Positions 38,080 through 50,500 of a DNA stretch of 64,000 bases are shown here, one piece after another. Under the pieces are notes generated by a model that was not told where the DNA came from, ran no database searches, and was given only the letters and a program-made list of their open reading frames with translations. The stretch's first letter is position 1, and each line of letters starts with the position of its first letter. Both the position numbers and the translations under genes were made by a program. The stretch covers positions 1-64,000 of the forward strand of contig JAVGVS010000411.1 of NCBI GenBank assembly GCA_032718565.1, given 5' to 3'. The stretch comes from Distichodus sexfasciatus (lineage: Eukaryota > Chordata > Actinopteri > Characiformes > Distichodontidae).

Positions 38080-38526
38080 ATCATCTACATTCATCTATCT
38101 ATCTATCCGTTTATTCATCTATCATTTCATTCATCTATCATTCATCTATCTATCCGTCTCTGCCTGTCTGTCTGTCTATCTATCTGTCTGTTCATTCATC
38201 CGCTTATCTATCTATCATTTATCTATCTATCTACTCCATTCATCTATTCATCTATCTATTCATCTATCTATCTATTCATCTATCTATTCATTCATTCATT
38301 CATCCGCGTTTATCTATCTATCTATCTATCTATTCATCCATCTATCTATCTATCTTTCATCTATCTATCTATCTATCTATTCATTCATCCGTTTATCTAT
38401 CTACCGCCTATTCATTCATAATTTATTCATCTGCCTGTTCATCTGTTCATTCATCTATCTGGTTCATCTGTCTATCTATCATTTATCTATCATTTATCTA
38501 TTCATCATTTATCTATCTACTCTCCA

Positions 38527-38561
<35 letters not shown>

Positions 38562-41500
38562 TCATCTATCTATCTATCTATCTACTTCATTCATTCATCT
38601 AAATTGTTCTGTCTGTTCGTTCGTCTGTCTGTTCATTCAGTTCACACTGTTCATCCGTCTACTCCATTCATCCGTCTATCCATCTGTTTATTCATTCATC
38701 TGTCTGTTCGTCTCTCTCTCCATCCATTCCAGTCTGTTCATCTGTCTTCATCTGCCCATTCATCTATCTATCTATCTATCTACATCTATCTATCTATTCA
38801 TTCATCTATCTATCCATTCATCTATTCATCCATCTCTCTCTCTCTGTCTGCTCATCTATCTCTCTCTGTCTGTCTGAAGTCCATCTATCTCTCTACATCT
38901 GCATGTCTGTTCATCTTATTCCGTCTGTCTGTCTGTTCATCCGTTTATCTGTCTGTCTGTTCATTCATCTATCTGTCTGTCCATCTGTCTGTCCGTGCCT
39001 CTATCTATCTGTCTGTCTATCCGTTTATCTATCTGTATCTATTCATTCATCCACCCATAAATTCCTTACTCAATCCATCCGCCTGTCTTTTCCGCCCAGT
39101 TTTTTCTTTCTTTCTTTCTTTTTCTTTCTTTCTTTCTTTTTCTTTCCACCCACTGATTAATCTCTCTCTTCCTCCATCCATCTGTCCTTCCATCCAATTT
39201 CTTTAGAAAAGCTGGTACAAAACACAAGGCGTTGTTTGTCGTAACAATCTCATCAAAGGCCGGTGAAGTCCTGGAGGGAGCTGTGTAACCCTGCGAACAT
39301 TCCAACACGTTGAATTACCACCAGACTTCAGTAAAAACATGTTTTTCTTGAGTTTTTATCTTTTCCTTATTTTTTATTTTCACTCTTTCTCCATTTTTTT
39401 GTACTCTGTTTCTTTCACGACATCCATCCATCCATCCATCCATCCATCCATCCATCCCCGGTCTCCCATGACTCCTCAAGACGGGATATACTGTATGCGG
39501 TGATGGAGCACAAGAACAACACGCTGATTGAACAGGGTTTATACGACGACGGGCCGTTTGAGGTCTCGTACGTCACTGCGGAGGGTTTGGACGAAGTTAC
39601 CGTCCCCGAACAGCTTTATTTAGTGGGTCAATTCTCTAGATTTTCATATCATTGCTTGTGTGTGTGTGTGTGTGTTTGTGGTTTCAGGTGTACTCTTTAT
39701 GACTAGTGTGTCCAGCAAGGACCCTGATCCTTGTGTCCATCAGTCCTCTTCCTCTCAGGTTGCCGTGGAAAAGGACGTTGCTGCAAATAGCTACTTAGGT
39801 TTGTGGCATCTCCGGATAAAGTGGGCTCATTTAGGGCTGGACGCTTCATCGAAAATGAATTGAAACTGACATTCAGACATAGAGGAATTGATAGGATCGC
39901 CACTTTGGCCGGAGTTTTCAAAAAGAGCCACTGAAACCTCCGCTAACGTGTGGACGATCGGCACAACCGCATGAAAAAATCTCAGCTTTAGCCCGTAAAA
40001 TATTTACACTTGAGCAGTGAAGCCAGGAAAACTAAAGGTCGACCGATGTTTTTTTTCAGGGCTTTTAGTTAACGAGCTGATGCCCGATATTTGGAACCGA
40101 TGTGCAAAAACAAAAGAAAATTTGAAATTTGAAATTCGAAATGAACGCCCTCTGAACGCCATACGCATTTTTTGCTGCGTTTTGTAGCTGCGTTCGATTA
40201 CGCTTGCATACAAGCCACTGGCTGCCGAATAGCGCCGCTCTTCGCTGCTCGCCGGGATTTTGACGCCAAGAAAAACGCCAGTATGCAGCAAGCGATTGAC
40301 AACGCCATTGCCGGGTGGTTCGTGCTGAACGCCTGCGGTGGGATTCTTTTGATGTGCTCCAATGAGCAGAAAACGTCGGCGCTTTCACCTGGCGCCATTT
40401 AACGCTTGCAGAAAACGCTTTCGTCTAGACGCCCTGTGGACGAGGCCTTAGTTCAGCTGAACTCTCCTTCGAGCTACGCTGGCGCTGTGGTGTAGCCACA
40501 CTAGGTTTCCAGCGGTGATTGGCCGTTACTCGTGGACGAGTAACCAATCAGAGAGACGGTGTGGGCGCGGATTTAAATGAAGCTTTAACGCCACAGAGAG
40601 AAGAGACGGCGGTGGAGCCACAGTAGCGCCACCTTGTAATTACTTAATACTGGTGATGGTCAAAATTAAACACCGATACTGATAATCGTAAAATATCGAC
40701 ATTCGCCTAAGCCGATAATCGGTCTGACCTGTAGTCTGAACCGCTCACTTTGATTGTGTGTTGAGTCACACTTTTGCACGTAACAATCACTTCCGAGTCA
40801 CACCAGCTCGTGGTTAAACCAAAATCTCACCGCTAAATCCCACCAACGCGCTGTTTTCCCTCCCTCTTACCGTTAGGCTTCTCTCTCGACTCTGGTAAGA
40901 TGCTGACTAAGAAGGGTGAGCTGATCGTGGTCGCTGGAGCTCATCGGGCCAACCACAGCGGAGCGGTAGTCATGCTGAGGAAGCGGGAGGAAGCCACGTC
41001 CAACCTGATCACCGAGTACATCTTAGAAGGGGAAGGCTCTCACTGCCCTTCGGGCTATTTATCTCACAGTTATAGATATCGGACGGAGACGGGTGGAGAC
41101 GGGCGTGTTTCAGACTCGTAAGCAGATTATTTATTAAATAACGCACTGGAGATTTGCCTCCTCCTCCTTTCACAGCTGGTGGTGACCTCGTCAAGCTGGG
41201 GCGCTGGCCAGAAGTTCTTCTTCATGAAGCAGGCGGACATCGGCGGCGCCGTCTACGTCTACATGAACCCGAAAGGAAACTGGGTCGACGCCGTTCCCAT
41301 CAGGATAGACGGAGCTAAAGGACAGCATGTTCGGACTGTCCGTAGAGAACCTGGGCGACATCAACCCAGGACGGATTTAACGGTTTGGGAATTTACAGAT
41401 TTCACTGGCAGTGAACGAGCATCAGTTTTGCATGTGGTTTAACAGAATAACTTTTTACATTTTTATAGATTATTTTCTGTCTTTTACAACAAGAAATTTA

Positions 41501-44500
41501 AAGTCACGACGCCAGCTTTGATGAGAGATTTAAAATTCAAGATGCTTTACTTGTTAAATACATAGATCTACAAGTCTAACATAGTGAAATGAGCGATGAT
41601 TCATAACTAAGACTCTGCAAATTAATAGAAATGATCAAACAGAGAAACGATCAGGTCAGAGAAATAGAGAAATAAAAAAATCTTTAAAATATAAATGTAT
41701 ATAGAAAAAGTAGAGAAAAATATGTTTCTTAAAATAGACAATTATACTATAAACAGTAACTGTATACGTGCATATTATGGGATAGCTGTAGATATAATGG
41801 AAAGACTTGCAAATTAAATTGAACAAATTAAGTGAAAAAAACGTTCTAAGAATCAAAAAATATATATATATATATGTTAGGCTGTCTAAAAATTCCATTC
41901 ACCGATTGTTACCATCAAAATACAGTAATGATTCAAAAATTAAGAGATCGATCTTTTTTTCCTGTGGCTATGCACTACTGCGAACTGACAAGGAGAGCTT
42001 ATAAATGTGGAGACCGGCGAAACCGAAACCAACAGGAGCTATGGCTGAAGTTGCTCGCCAAATCACCTTTTCTGCCTAAGAAGGCCTATATTTGGCAACA
42101 CTTCGTTTTAAAACGTTATTTTATAAATCCAAGCAAATCAGTATTGACGCAAAGAAATTCTAAATAAATCGACATTCTAATCGAATCGAGGATTGAATCG
42201 GATCATGACCTTGTGAATCGAATCGAATTCCATTCAGGAAATCAGCAACGATACCCAGCCCTACTATGTGTATATATATATGTGTGTGTGTATATAATAT
42301 ATATATATATACTACCAGTCAAAAGTCGGGACACACCTTCTCATTCAATGTTTTATTCTTTATTAGTCAGCAATTGCTTCGTATTGTAGATTCTTTACCG
42401 AAGGCACTATGAATGAACACATATGGAATTATGTAGTAAACAAAAAGTGTGAAATAACACAAACATGTTTTATATCTTAGATTTCTGAAAAATAACTAAT
42501 CTTTTGCTTTTGATTTCACACTGCTTTTGCACACTCTTGGCATTCTCTCGATGAGCTTCATGAGGTAGTCACCTGAAATGGGTTTCAACAGTCTTGAAGG
42601 AGTTCCCACAGATGCTGACCACTTGTTGGCCCTTTTGCCTTCACTCATGTAACCATCTCATCCCAAACCATCTCGATTGGGTTTGGTCAGGTGACCGTGG
42701 AGGCCAGGCCATGTGTCGCAGCACACCATCACTCTCCTTCTGGATCAAATAGCCCTTACACAGTTCATTCATAGTTTTGATGCCTTTAGTGAGAATCACA
42801 CGTAAATAATATTTAGTCAAAAGCAAAGAAACAACATTGAACGGGAAGGTGTGTCCAAACTTTTGACCGGTAGTGTGTATATGTATGTATGTGTATATAA
42901 GACTGCAAGTTAATAGAGGTCATATATTAAAAATATATCAAAATAGCCAAAAAGTAATGAAGAAAGTAAATAGTTCAATTGAAATCAATGTTTGGTTTTT
43001 ATTTTCATGAAAACAATATGACATCAACACCTAAACGTCACAGATGTCCTTGTACACAACAGTTTTGCTGAAGCAGGCGGAGCTGTTATTAAGCAAGTTT
43101 CCCCTTTGTTTAGCCCCATTCACCACGTGGACCTTTATCTGCTGACCATGCACACGGAGAACGAATATATACCGTTCGTGGCTAAATACGGCCAGGCCGA
43201 TAAATGCCGACCTTATCCAGCAGTTCTGTCCTGAGGTTTGTTGGATGGTCGCGGCAAAAAAGCCAACTTCTGGACTGGGGAATTGCCCTTTCCGGGAACA
43301 ACCGTTGTTGCTTTCAGATTTTCGTCGACGACGCCTCCTCCTGCGTTTCGCTTGCTCTTCGACCGCAGGCTTCTTCGTTTCGTTGACGTTTCCTTTCGCA
43401 AATTTCCGCTTCATGTAGTGGTTCTTATGAGGCTTAATTGGTGGCCAGGTGCGGCAATATCTCCAAATGTGCGGTGTGTGACTGGAGTACCTTAAGGGCA
43501 ACACTGAAGTTAAACGGAAACAAAGGCCATGATAACTCGTTTGCTATTGTCGGGAAGTGCTGTAAAAATCGTATTTTACCTCGTACGATAAGCCGCCGAC
43601 GGGATGCCTCCGCGCTTTTGGTTGGCGTGATTTTTTTAAAAGCCGGCCAAAAATAACGGCTCTCTTCTGTGAGACTTTTGATTGGCCACACGTGATTGAT
43701 GGGCACCAATGGGACTGAGGACTGAGGTAAGTGGCATTATGAATGGCTAATTTAGGCCTTTTATATATTAGATAATATGCATTTAAACTGTAAACAGTAG
43801 CTCCATGTGCATATTATGGGATAGCTGTGGATATTATGAGAAAATGTAAATAAAAATGAACAGATTGAAGTTAAAGACGAGAAGCTGCGCGTCTACGTGC
43901 ACATACGTTTTTATTGGATAGTAAGGGATAAACACGTGAACGTTGTTGTTTTCTGTTTGCCAGATGTGGCGGTGGAGCTCCATACGATGACGGCGGAGCC
44001 GGGAACGTTTATATCTATCACGGCTCGAAAGACGGTCTCAAAGTTAAACCCGTCCAGGTTAAGCAATTCACACACTCCAGCGAAGTCTTCCGCCAGTTCT
44101 TTCTTCTTTGTACTTCTTGTACTTTCTTCTACTTTTCATACTTTATTTTCGTCTGTCTGCGGCAGGTGCTGAAAGGAAAAGATCTTAAATACCTGCTTCG
44201 GTTACTCTTCAGCTGGAAACATGGATTTAGACAACAACCAGTATCCCACTTGGCCATCGGCTCTGTCGGACACTGTGGCGATATACAGGTGCTTTACAAC
44301 GTTGGCTTTAAATTAGAATCCATTTTTGAAGATGAAATATTTCAAGATTCACTTTAGATTTCACTTGCTAGTCTTTGCTTAACTGCCAGATCGCTCATTT
44401 GTTTCCGGCAGGCTGATTCCAGGCCAGACCGGTCATCAACATAGAAAAGTCAGTGACCACGACTCCAAAAGAGCTGGACTTCACTACCAAGAACTGTGGT

Positions 44501-47500
44501 GACAGCATATGGTGAGTTAATAGCTGGGACGCATCACAAACGCTTAACGGTCTGACAAACTAAGGCCAATATCAAGGAGCAGTTTTTTAGTTTATCGGTA
44601 ATGCTTACTAAAATGTGTAATTTCCAGTAACACAATGTTTATGCGAAAAGAAAGAAAGAACAAGAGAAAAAGAAAGCACCAAAAGTAACAAAAGGCCAAA
44701 GAGAGAGGTCCTAAAGACGAAAGAAAGAGAAGGAGGAAGCAGAGAAAGAAAGAAAGAAAGAAAGAAAGAAAAGAAAAGAAGAGAGCAAAAAAAACAAAGA
44801 TAGAAAGTAAAAGGCAGGAAAAAAGAGAAAAGAAAGAGAAAATGGAAGGCAGGAAAGAAAGGAAGAAAAAAGAAAGAATGAGAGAGAAAGAACAAGAGAA
44901 AGAAAGAAAGGAGAAACAAAAGAAAGACGGAGGGCAGGAAAAAGAAAGAAAAGAAGCAAGGAAAGAAAGGAAAAGAAATAAAAGAAGAAGAGAGAAAAAG
45001 AATGAAGGAAAAAGAAGTGGAGGAAAGAAAAATCGAGAGAAAGAAAAGTAAGAAGGAAAAAGAAAGAAGGGAACAAGAAAGAGAGAAGAAGACAGGAAGG
45101 AAAGAAGAGAACAGAAAAGAGACAAGAAAGGGAGAACAAAAAGAAAGAAGGAGGCAAGGGAAAAGAAAGAAAGAAAGAAGGGAGGAAAGAAAGAAAAAGA
45201 AATAAAAAAGAATGGAAGAGAGAAAGAAACAAAGAAAGAAAAAAGAAGGGAGGAAAGAAAAAAACGAGAGAAAGAAAGTAAGAAGGCATGCAAAAAAGTA
45301 GTATGAGCTGGAAGAAGAGGAGGCAAGGAGGAAAAAGAAAGAAAAGAAGAGATGAAAGAAAGAACGAGAGAAAGTAAAAAGGCAGGAAAAGGGAGAAAAA
45401 AAGAGAAAATGGAAGGCAAGAAAGAAAGAAAGAAAGAAGGGAGTAAGAGAGCCAGCAGGGAGGGGTAGCTGCCAGGGCAGCGAGTCTGAGTGACGGTGAT
45501 GTGTGTGCGTCTGTGTGTGTCTGTGCAGTGTCTTGCTGGCTCTGTTTCAAGTTCACCTCCAACTCTGCAGTAAAAGACTACAGCCCTCACATCAGTGAGC
45601 ACCGCGCTTGACCCGGCCACCCCGGCCGATCTGACCACTGCTGCGTGACCGCTTCACCTGACCGCGTCTCACCTCGCTTGTCTTCTCTCAGGGATGTCGT
45701 ATTCCATTCAGGTGGAGTCGAAGAGGAAGAGCCTGGGCTTCCCGTCCCTGCATTTACTTCAGCCCTCGCTTCCTCCGGCGACCCACCACGGTGAGCATGG
45801 GAATCCTGGAGCTGAGGCAGCCCAACGTGGAAAACTGCGCCACCAAGACCCTCAAGCTGCTGGTACCACACTGACCTCACATCAGTCCACTGCTGCTTTT
45901 CCCCCGTCTGTAATCCACCAGCTTTTCCACACATTCCGTTACACTGCTTTCTTGTGTGTGTGAGAGAACAGGACACTGGACACACGTGTGGAGGGGGGAC
46001 GAAGGAAGAACAAGGGAAAGAAAGAACAAGAGAAAGAAGGGAGGAAAGAATGAAAAGGAGAACAATAGAAAGAAAGAAATGGAGATTAAGAGAAAAAGAG
46101 ATTGAGAGATTAAGAGAAAGAACAAAACAAAGGATGAAAAAAGAAAGAATGAAGGGAGGAAGGAGAGAAAAGAACAAGAGTAAGAAAAATTAAGAGAGAG
46201 AACGAAAGGAAAGACGAATGAATGAAGGAATGAAGGAAAGAAAGAAAAGAACAAGAGAAAGAAAGAAATGGAGATTATGAGAAAGAACAAAAAAGAAAGA
46301 AAGACCAAGAGAAAGAAAGAGAAAAGAAAGAGTGAAAGAACGCAGCAACCCAAAAAAAAAGAAAGGGAGAAAGAAAGAGATTAAGAGAGAATGAAATGAA
46401 GGATGAAAAAAGAAAGAAAAGATTAAGAGAAAGAATGGAAGGAAGGCAGTGCGAACAAAGGAGGAAAGAAAGAAAGATGAATAAGAGAGGTGAGGATTAC
46501 GAGGAAAGAACAATACAAAGGATGTAAAAAGAAAGAATGAAGGGAGGAAGGAGAGAAAAGAACAAGAGAAAGAAAAATTAAGAGCGAGAAGGAAAGAAAG
46601 GATAAAAAAAGAAAGAATAAGAGATTACAGAGTGAACAAAAGGAAGGACGTAGAAGAATGAAGGGAGGAAAGAAGAAAGGAGAACAAGAGAAAGAACGAA
46701 AAAGAAAGAAAGAATGAGCAGTGTTAAGTAACAGAAAGAGTGAAAGAACGCGGCAACCCCCAAAAAGGAAAGAAATGGAGAACAACAGAAAGAGAGATTA
46801 GGAGAGAATGAAATGAAGGATGAAAAAAGGAAAGAAACGACACAGAAAGAACGAAAGGAAGGATGAAAGACAACGAAGGGAGGAAAGAAAGAAAAGGAGA
46901 ATAAGAGATTAAGAGAAAGAACAATACAAAGGATGAAAAAAGGAAGAACGAAGGGAAGGAAAGAAAGAAACAGAAAAGTTGCCATTGGGAGAGAACGAAA
47001 GAAAGGATGAAAAAAGAAAGAATAAGAGATTAAGAGAGTGAACGAAAGGAAGGACGAATAAATGAAGGTAGGAAAGAAAGAAAAGAAGGACTGAAAGAGA
47101 GATAGAGAAAGTAAGAAAGGGAAGGAACGTAACGCAGCAGTTTAGAGCTCTGCTGTATCTGCTCAGCTGAAGCGGGATCTGCCGAGCTCTTTATTCTGCG
47201 CGCGGTGAAGCGGTGCTGGGGGGAATGTGGAGATCACACGCGCGCTCGCAGCTCCGCCTTCCCGTTTACGGACTTGGGGAGTTTCCGCGCTGCTTCGGCA
47301 CCTGCCAAACGAAAACAACGGCGAGGCTGCCACCCGCTGGTCACTCGGATATGAGCTTGTTGAGTTATTTCTTTTCGTTTTGTTAATGTTTTTTCTCTAA
47401 TTCCGTTAAAAAGGATAACGTGAAGGACAAGTTGAGAGGAATCCCCATCGAGGTGTCCGTGAAGATCCTGAACCAGTCTGGACGTCGTAAGAGGCAAACT

Positions 47501-50500
47501 GCGCTCGTGACCTGCTTCCCTGTGCTGGGCCTCCAGCCCTGACCGAGGTAAACAAACCCTATGAACCGTACGTTTTTATCTGCAGATAAATCATCAGTGA
47601 AGACGCTGACCGCTGTTCTTGTGCATGTCCCAGGTGAACTTCGTGAAGGAGGGCTGTGGCAGCGATCACGTGTGCCAGAGTAACTTGAAGATGAATTTCA
47701 CCTTCTGCTCACGTCAGCCCAACCAGGACGTCTTCGTCCCTCTGCCGCTGTGAGAACACTGATTAGATAATCCTTCAGAAATAAAAACAACTTACTAGGG
47801 CTTGGGTAAGTTGCTAGTTGATTTCTGAATTGACTGGATTCATTTCATAAAGGTCATGATCCGACCTTAATTTTGATTCGGACTGGTATCGATTACGAGG
47901 ATTTTTTGCGCTACTACTAGTTTTGGTTGGTTATGAAATTAGGCCAGACGTGATTTGAGCGAGCAGTTTCAGCCATGGCTCTCCTGTCAGGTCCGGTTTC
48001 ACGTCTCTCATGCTTTATAGCTTCCTTTCATGTCGCCAGTAGTATAGGTCAAGAGGAAAAGATCGATCCGCTTAATTTTTGAATCGATATCGTATTTTTT
48101 CGAACGAGAATCGATACTGATCGGTGAATCGATTTTTTTGAACCCGGCCCTAGTAGCTACAGTTACTATGCTGCCCAGCGTATCAAGATGTAGAGTGAAT
48201 CAGCCAACTAGATTTTCCTGTTATTTTCGCAGTAACTCAAAAGTAATGCTGGAGCCGCTATTGTAATATATAACAAACGCGGACTCTGCACAGGAACCAG
48301 TCGCTTGTCGAAATTTTCACAATTGAGGCATAACTGCTTTCAAAAACGATACCTAAGCGGGAATGAATCGACAACATATGACTGAGATATCAACATTCAA
48401 AGAGTCGGGTTTCTCCTGTCACGGCAAGTGAGAAACGGAGAAATCTGCCTTTGACGGATCATCGCCCCAGCACTCGCCAGACGCTGGTGCGGTCGCTGCT
48501 ACGCTTATTTACGCTTAGCCTACGCTGCATTCACACAGCCACATCGATAGCCTCATTAAGCAAGTAGGTTAACTGAACTCGGAGACGGAGATGGATTCGA
48601 GAAATATCTTCACGCTTAGTCAACCAGTGGATTTACCGTAAATATTGAGTAGAGTGCCGTCAAAACAGAAACTTTAATATTCTGCTGGAATTGAATTCCT
48701 CACCTCAAGAAAGTCACGCTTTTTAGGATGGAAAGAGTAAGTGTTTTTCAGCTTAAATTCATCTCACATTCACAACAGTACAGTATAGACCTTCCACTGT
48801 TTCAAAACACTAAAAACAAAAAATCCAACATTTTACCCCACGCAACATGAACGCTCGTTTTTCTCGGAAACCTCCGTGGCGACAAGCGACTGGTTTTGCC
48901 GTGGAGGGTCACAAATAACTCTGAAACGACACTAACATTTTGGAAGTAACTTAACCCAATACTTTTTTTTTTTCTCTGACAGTCGCGACGGTCTCCCGGT
49001 CATCTCACTCAGCGAGCAGAAGGAGATCGCGCTGGAAGTCACCGTGAGCAACCTGAACGGAGATGACGCCTATGAGACCGTTCTGGTCGGAACGTTTCCC
49101 CCGTCTCTCTCTTACTCTGGCTCTCGGACTGGCAGCAATGTGAGTGACCGATTCAATTCGCAGCTTTTATTGACGCATTCGAATTTGCTTGACCTTAACG
49201 TTGTCGCATCAAACAGATCATCTGCGCCGCCAATCAGAACGGATCGCAGGCCGATTGTGACCTGGGCAATCCATTCAAAAGGGACTCTCACGTGAGTGAA
49301 ATCATTTTAAATGAATTTGGTGGTGACTGATTAAATCTGTTGCGGTGATATTACGTGATATGAGCTCATTTTCAATGAATCGGTAGCATTTTTAACCCTC
49401 CTGTTATGTTGCGGGTCAAGTTGACCCATTTTGAATTTTAAAAAATAAGTTTTAAGTATTTTTTCAGTATGAAACTTCTTGGCTTAATAAGGATAATCAA
49501 CTTATAAAATAAAATTTCACATATGTGCAACCCACCCCTGCATGTTTATATTACATAGCTGCTGTTCGGGTCAATTTGAACTTAAAATAATCAATGTCAT
49601 GTAAAACTATTGTGTTTTATATGTAGCTCTTTCCAGTATACATTACAAAAAAGCTTTAAAATGCTATTTTTTATGAAAAACGAGTGAATTCTCCTCATTA
49701 AACCATGACCGGTTAGAGGTAAATAACACCATTACACCAAATATGGATTGAAATGGTCAGTAATGGAGTTAATATTGAGATATACACAATGTTTATTGTT
49801 TTTTTTGTTGTTGTTTTCTGACACTTTTGGACAATTAACCATGGCCCGGGTCAAACTGACCCATGAACATCATTGGTGTTTCTGAGAAACGAGCATAACA
49901 GAAGGGTTAAAGAGAGATTTTTAAAAAGAAGCCGAAATATGGCGTCACTGTGAGTGCCTATGTTGTCCACTAGAGGGCGCGTCGCAACGCCACCGTCTGA
50001 AAACCTTTAAATAATTGTCTTTTTGTTTTCGATTTCAGTTATTAAAATACTTTCATTTACTTCGACTCAACCCTTAACATGCCAAGCCTAGGTCGTCAAC
50101 GTTGTGTACCAAGCTGGGGTCATGGGAGGACCCCATGGTTTTTCTTTTATTCCTCAGTTGTTGGTTGCGGTAGATTACTCAAAACAGGTTTTTTTGGGGT
50201 TTGTGAAACTATATTTCGGCATATTTTGTTCAACAATATTTTGTTTATTTATTTCAACAGTAGTAATAGTAAACAAAATATAATCCATATACTCTTATTC
50301 ATAAATGTTTACTTTTTCCGGGTCACTTACATCGCACACATCCAACATCTGAACAACGTCATCATCTGAGCTTTGTTGGTGGGACGTTTTTCAAACTTTA
50401 CAATGTTCCAAATCTGTGAAAAAGACAAGAATTGATAATCCAAATCTGTAACTTAGTATACCGAGCCGGGACCCCAAGGGTGTTTTTATTTTTTTTACGT

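Noticed and set aside
35855..39060. Regular array that might suggest CRISPR or a large satellite
   Set aside because: Period four with no unique spacers; a simple tetranucleotide array in a eukaryotic intron.
35808..39206. 1132-codon open frame
   Set aside because: It is the TCTA array in translation (YLSI repeats); all frames there stay open because the unit contains no stop codon.
44592..46985. Minus-strand FLS-rich frames up to 348 codons resembling membrane proteins
   Set aside because: They are the complement of the polypurine tracts; the hydrophobic look comes from TTC/TCT codons.
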